A DNA stretch of 26,755 nucleotides from Prevotella sp. UBA6429 (GTDB lineage Bacteria; Bacteroidota; Bacteroidia; Bacteroidales; Bacteroidaceae), in contig DJOV01000104.1 of NCBI GenBank assembly GCA_002437285.1, positions 1 to 26,755 on the forward strand, given 5' to 3'. Position 1 is the stretch's first letter. Every line of letters starts with the position of its first letter. Below, one piece after another: positions 23,864 through 26,755 of the stretch. The position numbers were made by a program, and so were the translations under genes. Under the pieces are notes generated by a model. The model was given only the letters and a program-made list of their open reading frames with translations, did not search any database and was not told where the DNA came from.

Positions 23864-25252
23864 TCAGGCCTCCTTCGACCTCAATCCCTTGAGCCAACTG
23901 CCACGTCGGATGCGCCACAGGAAGATGCACCCGCGGAAGGTCAGCTCCGTGGCCATGGCGATCCACACGCCCCGCAGGCCATGGCTCTGCGCCAGGGCGT
24001 AGGCCAGCGTCAGGCGCACGCACCACATGGAGAAGAGGCTCATGGCGGCCGGGCGCAGCGTGTCGCCCGCAGCCACACACACGGCATAACTGACGATGGC
24101 GGCGGCAAAGAACGGCTCGGCGAAGGCCTCGATGCGCAGCACCTCGGCACCCAACTGGCGGATGGCCTCGACGGGCGACAGGAATCCGATCATCTCGGGT
24201 GCCAGCACATACATCACCACGCCCATGAGGGCCATGACCAGCATGCCCACACCGATGGTGAGATGGGCAAAACTCTTGCAGAGGTCGCGGCGCCCGGCGC
24301 CGTAGGTCTGGCCGACAAGCGTCGACGCGGCATCGCCCACACCATAGCCGGGCATGTAGCAGAGGCTCTCGGCGGTGATGGCAAACGAGTTGGCGGCAAT
24401 GGCCACATTGCCCAGGGGCGCCACGATGAGCGTGCTCACCACCTGGGCCGAACCCATGAGGATGTTTTGGACGGCCACAGGCAGACTGATCTTCAAGGCA
24501 TTGCGCACATACGCCCATTTCCACACAAACTGCTCGCGGTCGAGGCGCAGGGCGATGATCTTGTTCTTGCAGACGGCTTGCCACGCCATGGGCAACACCG
24601 TGACGACATAGGCCGACATCGTGCCGAGCGCCGCGCCCGTCACTCCCATCTTGAGCAGATAGATAAAGAGGTAGTTGAACGCCACGTCGAGGCTACACAT
24701 CAGGATGCTCAGCACGCTGGGCACGCGCATCTCGCCCGCGCTCTTGAGCATGGCACCCATGAGGTGGTAGAGGAGCACGGCTGGCAGGGTGAGACTGAAG
24801 ATGAGGAAATAGGCCGAAGACAGGGGTGCTATGTCGGCCCTTCCGCCAAGCCAGTAGGGCAACGGCGTGTGCACGACGACACCCGCAAGGGCCATCAGCA
24901 CGCTGACCACGCCGCCGCAGACGAGGGCGTGGCGAAACACTTGGCGGGCGCGCGTGAAGTCGTTGGCGCCGATGAAGTGGGCCACCTGCACCGAGAACCC
25001 GAGCGACGCGGCACTCAGGATGCTGCCCATGAGCCATGTGGTGGTCTCCACCAAACCGATCGATGCCGACGCGGTGGCTCCGAGATGGCCCACCATGGCG
25101 GCATCGATGAAAAACATCATCACCGTGGTGATCTGCGCAAGCATGGACGGGATGCTCAGCTCCACGATGAGCTCGAGCTTCTCGCGGCGCGACAGATGTG
25201 CGCCATTGCGTATCTTTGCGAGGAGATGGTCGCTTTTCTTATTGCTGAACAT
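23864..25252 (-). CDS. MATE-family multidrug/cation efflux transporter
   Basis: Inner-membrane transporter expected to export cationic compounds or drugs in exchange for Na+ or H+. The 462 residues show about 12 hydrophobic segments in two homologous halves. The first begins ELSIPSMLAQITTVMMFFIDAAMVGHLG, the classic MATE N-terminal signature. The second half has ISLPVAVQNILMGSAQVVSTLIVAPLG and a conserved YGVGDAASTLVGQTYGAG. The substrate is not predictable. The ATG at 25252 lies 5 nt after a strong -7 box and the promoter has a well-spaced -33 element, so the mRNA should be leaderless. The MGMT-family gene follows. Confidence 0.93.
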   Translation of the reverse strand: MFSNKKSDHLLAKIRNGAHLSRREKLELIVELSIPSMLAQITTVMMFFIDAAMVGHLGATASASIGLVETTTWLMGSILSAASLGFSVQVAHFIGANDFTRARQVFRHALVCGGVVSVLMALAGVVVHTPLPYWLGGRADIAPLSSAYFLIFSLTLPAVLLYHLMGAMLKSAGEMRVPSVLSILMCSLDVAFNYLFIYLLKMGVTGAALGTMSAYVVTVLPMAWQAVCKNKIIALRLDREQFVWKWAYVRNALKISLPVAVQNILMGSAQVVSTLIVAPLGNVAIAANSFAITAESLCYMPGYGVGDAASTLVGQTYGAGRRDLCKSFAHLTIGVGMLVMALMGVVMYVLAPEMIGFLSPVEAIRQLGAEVLRIEAFAEPFFAAAIVSYAVCVAAGDTLRPAAMSLFSMWCVRLTLAYALAQSHGLRGVWIAMATELTFRGCIFLWRIRRGSWLKGLRSKEA

Positions 25253-25257
25253 GGGTG

Positions 25258-25288
25258 CAAAGGTACGGACAAAACGACAATTGGCAAA
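25258..25288 (-). promoter_or_regulatory. Promoter of the MATE-MGMT unit, leaderless
   Basis: On the minus strand a -33 TTTG (25285-25288) is separated by 19 nt from the -7 TACCTTTG (25258-25265), matching the Bacteroidota consensus. The ATG begins 5 nt later. This is the best complete promoter in the window. Confidence 0.75.
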
Positions 25289-25479
25289 GCCCGAATCATG
25301 CTTTTTCTCCGGTCTGGGGCGAGATGCACACGAGGCAAGCTACGCGGATGGGCAAGCGGCAAGAGGGTTCTCATGCCTACCGTCCGACGGGCCTTTCCCT
25401 CAAGGGACGGAGGGGTATATCGTTTTTACATTCAGGCCATGGGGCTCATCATGCCAAATTCCGGAAGAGCCCACACACA

Positions 25480-25518
25480 AAAAATAAGGGCGGCATCCTC
25501 ATCCGGGAAACCGTCCTT
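25480..25518 (-). terminator. Terminator-like hairpin ending the cryptic minus-strand unit
   Basis: Read on the minus strand, AAGGACGG (25511-25518) pairs with CCGCCCTT (25486-25493) with one A-C mismatch and a 17-nt loop, then a run of six T follows (25479-25484). It lies 38 nt after the stop of the 28-codon reading frame at 25557. A second inverted repeat, GGGCTC (25442-25447)/GAGCCC (25467-25472), follows. Confidence 0.45.
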
Positions 25519-25556
25519 AGCGTTATATAACCAATCTCTAATGTTTCTATGCTTTC

Positions 25557-25643
25557 CTATGTGTTGTGCTGTGAGTTGTCGTTGAGCCATTTCCATGAGG
25601 CGAACAGCGCCGCATACATGGCCAACACCATTGTCATATTCAT
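25557..25643 (-). CDS. Candidate micro-protein, 28 residues, hydrophobic
   Basis: A short reading frame, ATG to TAG, begins MNMTMVLAMYAALFASWKWL and ends in the polar tail NDNSQHNT. About 18 residues could form one membrane-spanning helix. An unusually strong Shine-Dalgarno, GGAGG, lies 6 nt before the ATG (25650-25654 on the plus strand reads CCTCC), which is rare in this window. It is the second frame of the putative unit running from the promoter at 26027-26057 to the hairpin at 25480-25518. No family is recognised. Chance cannot be excluded at this length. Confidence 0.35.
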   Translation of the reverse strand: MNMTMVLAMYAALFASWKWLNDNSQHNT

Positions 25644-25756
25644 CTCAAACCTCCTTCTTCTTCAGTTAATGTTACGTTCTTCTCCGCTCTGGCTTCTCTC
25701 CTGGCGGAGGGGTTATCCTGGGCATGGCGTAGTCGTCACGACTGGTCGGTTGCCTC

Positions 25757-25846
25757 TCACTTGTTATCCTCTTTCTTACGTATCCCTTTCAACAATCTTT
25801 TACCTGTCAACCAATGTCTAAGAGAGTTGCAATCTTCTACCTTCAT
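25757..25846 (-). CDS. Candidate micro-protein, 29 residues, strongly basic
   Basis: A short reading frame, ATG to TGA, starts MKVEDCNSLRHWLTGKRLL and ends KGIRKKEDNK. It contains ten Lys/Arg in 29 residues. Its first codons are one of the AGGTARAAGATTG repeats and another repeat encodes GKRL within it. Upstream, two further repeats continue the same frame (KVEDCKTGIR before the ATG, then stops). That looks like a decayed duplicated peptide start or a leader that merely resembles coding sequence. No family is recognised. Confidence 0.3.
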   Translation of the reverse strand: MKVEDCNSLRHWLTGKRLLKGIRKKEDNK

Positions 25847-25911
25847 TCTAATGCCTGTCTTACAATCTTCTACCTTTCTTGACTGATGCCTATGCTACTA
25901 ATCTTTTACCT
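25793..25911 (-). repeat. Four degenerate direct repeats, 33-37 bp period
   Basis: On the minus strand the 13-mer AGGTARAAGATTG occurs at 25899-25911 (last base A), 25863-25875, 25830-25842 and 25793-25805. Start-to-start spacings are 36, 33 and 37 bp. Between copies there is weaker similarity around AGGCATYAG or AGACATTGG. The copies are too few, too short and too divergent for a CRISPR array. Confidence 0.75.
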
Positions 25912-26026
25912 TATGAAAACTATACCTACGTATGACTTTCTCCTTTCATTCTGCTCTCTTTTCTCTCTCAAATTCTCTTTTTATCGCTTGTGGCACTCAC
26001 GTGTCGTCTCTTGTCTTTTGACGCTG

Positions 26027-26057
26027 CAAAGTTACGCTGATTTCCAAAAGACGACAA
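26027..26057 (-). promoter_or_regulatory. Promoter of the cryptic minus-strand unit
   Basis: Minus-strand TAACTTTG (26027-26034) matches the -7 consensus. A TTG (26055-26057) lies 20 nt upstream at the -33 position. Transcription would run leftward into the repeat region and the two micro-ORFs; no conventional gene lies in that direction before the MATE promoter. Confidence 0.5.
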
Positions 26058-26114
26058 TACTTTTATACTGTTTTTCTGCAAAAATCACCTCATTTTTGAT
26101 ATAAATCAATCAGC

Positions 26115-26128
26115 TGTGTGCGCACACA
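26115..26128. repeat. Perfect 14-bp palindrome of alternating purine-pyrimidine
   Basis: TGTGTGCGCACACA is its own reverse complement and alternates purine and pyrimidine throughout. It lies between the leftward promoter at 26027-26057 and the rightward promoter at 26196-26203. It could be an operator or a Z-DNA-prone tract. Confidence 0.6.
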
Positions 26129-26195
26129 CCCGCAAAAACATCACTTCAGGAGCATCTTTTTGCTCCAGCCATGTGGCCTTGCGCCATTCTTTTCT

Positions 26196-26203
26196 TATCT
26201 TTG
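26196..26203 (+). promoter_or_regulatory. -7 promoter element of the second PH-domain gene
   Basis: TATCTTTG followed by CA fits TAnnTTTG and lies 48 nt before the ATG at 26252. A GGAGCA/TGCTCC hairpin with a 6-nt loop (26149-26166) lies just upstream. No well-spaced -33 TTTG is seen. Confidence 0.55.
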
Positions 26204-26251
26204 CAACGGTGAGTGCACGACACAAACCCAACCATCCCATTTGCAATCCGC

Positions 26252-26659
26252 ATGAAAACAACCTATCGCTCCAAGGTGGACAGTTGGCTTATGGCCATCA
26301 TCCTGGCATGCTTGCTGCCCGTCTTCACCTTATTATATAGCGACCCATCCGTCGTCAGCATCCTTGTCGCGGTGTTCACGCTGCCGGTCGTGGGCGTGCT
26401 GCCTTTCAGCATCCGCTACATCGTGGACCATGACCATCTCATCGTCAGGTGGGGCTTCGTCGTCTCGCAGCGTTACCCCATCAGCCAGATTCTATCCGTC
26501 CGCACCACCCGCTCCGTGCTGTCGGCACCCGCCGCTTCGCTCGACCGTCTTGAGATTTGCTTCGCCCACGACTCCGTCATCATCTCGCCCAAGCACAAGG
26601 AGGCATTCCTGCGCCGGCTCCAGGAAGCGGCGGGAGGACGCATCCGCATGGACCTGTGA
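26252..26659 (+). CDS. Small membrane protein with bacterial PH domain (DUF1200/bPH_4-like)
   Basis: The 135-residue protein has two hydrophobic segments (about residues 11-28 and 33-51). A C-terminal PH-like domain follows (about 55-130), including YIVDHDHLIVRWGFV, ISQILSVRTTRSVLSAPAASLDRLEICF and VIISPKHKEAFLRRL. The SLDRLEI and SPKxKEAFL pattern is characteristic of the YyaB-like bacterial PH family. The function is unknown. The frame is open for 13 codons upstream, but the ATG at 26252 gives the usual short basic N-terminus and I prefer it. It has the same two-helix plus PH-like plan as the gene at 1737-2141. The 96 nt downstream to the window edge show no gene. Confidence 0.8.
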   Translation: MKTTYRSKVDSWLMAIILACLLPVFTLLYSDPSVVSILVAVFTLPVVGVLPFSIRYIVDHDHLIVRWGFVVSQRYPISQILSVRTTRSVLSAPAASLDRLEICFAHDSVIISPKHKEAFLRRLQEAAGGRIRMDL

Positions 26660-26755
26660 AACGTATCACCGCAGACACCCCAATGCCTGACACCCCATCA
26701 GGATGATTGGCAAGAAAGCGGACAATATATATAAAAAAACAGGCGTTATTTTCAA

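Noticed and set aside
23843..25585. 580-codon plus-strand open frame opposite the MATE gene
   Set aside because: The product is extremely His/Gln/Arg-rich, as expected from reading a membrane-protein gene backwards. The minus strand has clear MATE signatures and a promoter.
25793..25911. Regularly spaced short repeats as a CRISPR array
   Set aside because: The repeat is only about 13 bp, degenerate, with unequal spacing and similarity also in the spacers; no cas gene is present.
25549..26104. Plus-strand frames in the gene-poor interval (90 and 72 codons)
   Set aside because: They are Ser/Leu/Phe-rich products of a pyrimidine-rich strand with no promoter or ribosome site. The regulatory signals are on the other strand.

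Overview
The window looks like a chromosomal segment from a Bacteroidales bacterium, most likely Prevotella or a close relative. This rests on several signs. Many intergenic gaps carry the Bacteroidota -7 promoter motif TAnnTTTG and few show Shine-Dalgarno sites. There is a GH98 glycosidase with a T9SS-like C-terminal sorting domain, an AAA-ATPase/PD-(D/E)XK protein of a family expanded in gut Bacteroidales, and the typical Bacteroidota forms of ParC, GlyRS, NadB and the MINPP-like phosphatase. Species cannot be fixed from the sequence alone.

Layout, left to right. 54-3405: nadB (minus) is divergent from a two-gene unit of a small PH-like membrane protein and a PBP4-type peptidase (dacB). 3397-7374: comEC (minus, short form, convergent with and overlapping dacB) is divergent from a Pif1/RecD-like helicase. 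7375-7561: a strong stem-loop separates convergent units. 7562-11058: a MINPP-like histidine phosphatase and tex (minus). 11132-15743: a co-directional minus-strand group, parC, then an overlapping DUF3316-like envelope protein, then an S41 lipoprotein peptidase. 16026-18302: glyS and an FKBP lipoprotein (plus). 18324-20148: an AAA-ATPase/nuclease-fold gene bracketed by two nearly identical 46-bp terminator repeats. 20338-23499: a secreted GH98 multidomain glycosidase, convergent with a minus-strand MATE transporter and a small MGMT-family protein (23509-25252). 25266-26251: almost 1 kb without a conventional gene. 26252-26659: a second small PH-domain membrane protein.

Most of the window is housekeeping: NAD synthesis, cell wall, DNA uptake and helicase, chromosome decatenation, translation. 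The accessory material is the GH98 enzyme, the AAA-ATPase between repeats, and the gene-poor interval at 25480-26057. That interval reads as a complete minus-strand transcription unit: a promoter, a purine-rich leader with four degenerate direct repeats, two tiny reading frames (29 and 28 codons) and a terminator-like hairpin. It is the best candidate here for something undescribed, as an sRNA or a micro-protein locus, but the evidence is sequence pattern only.

A recurring theme is extremely short or absent 5' leaders. At comEC, the helicase gene and the MATE gene, the -7 motif lies only 4-5 nt before the ATG.
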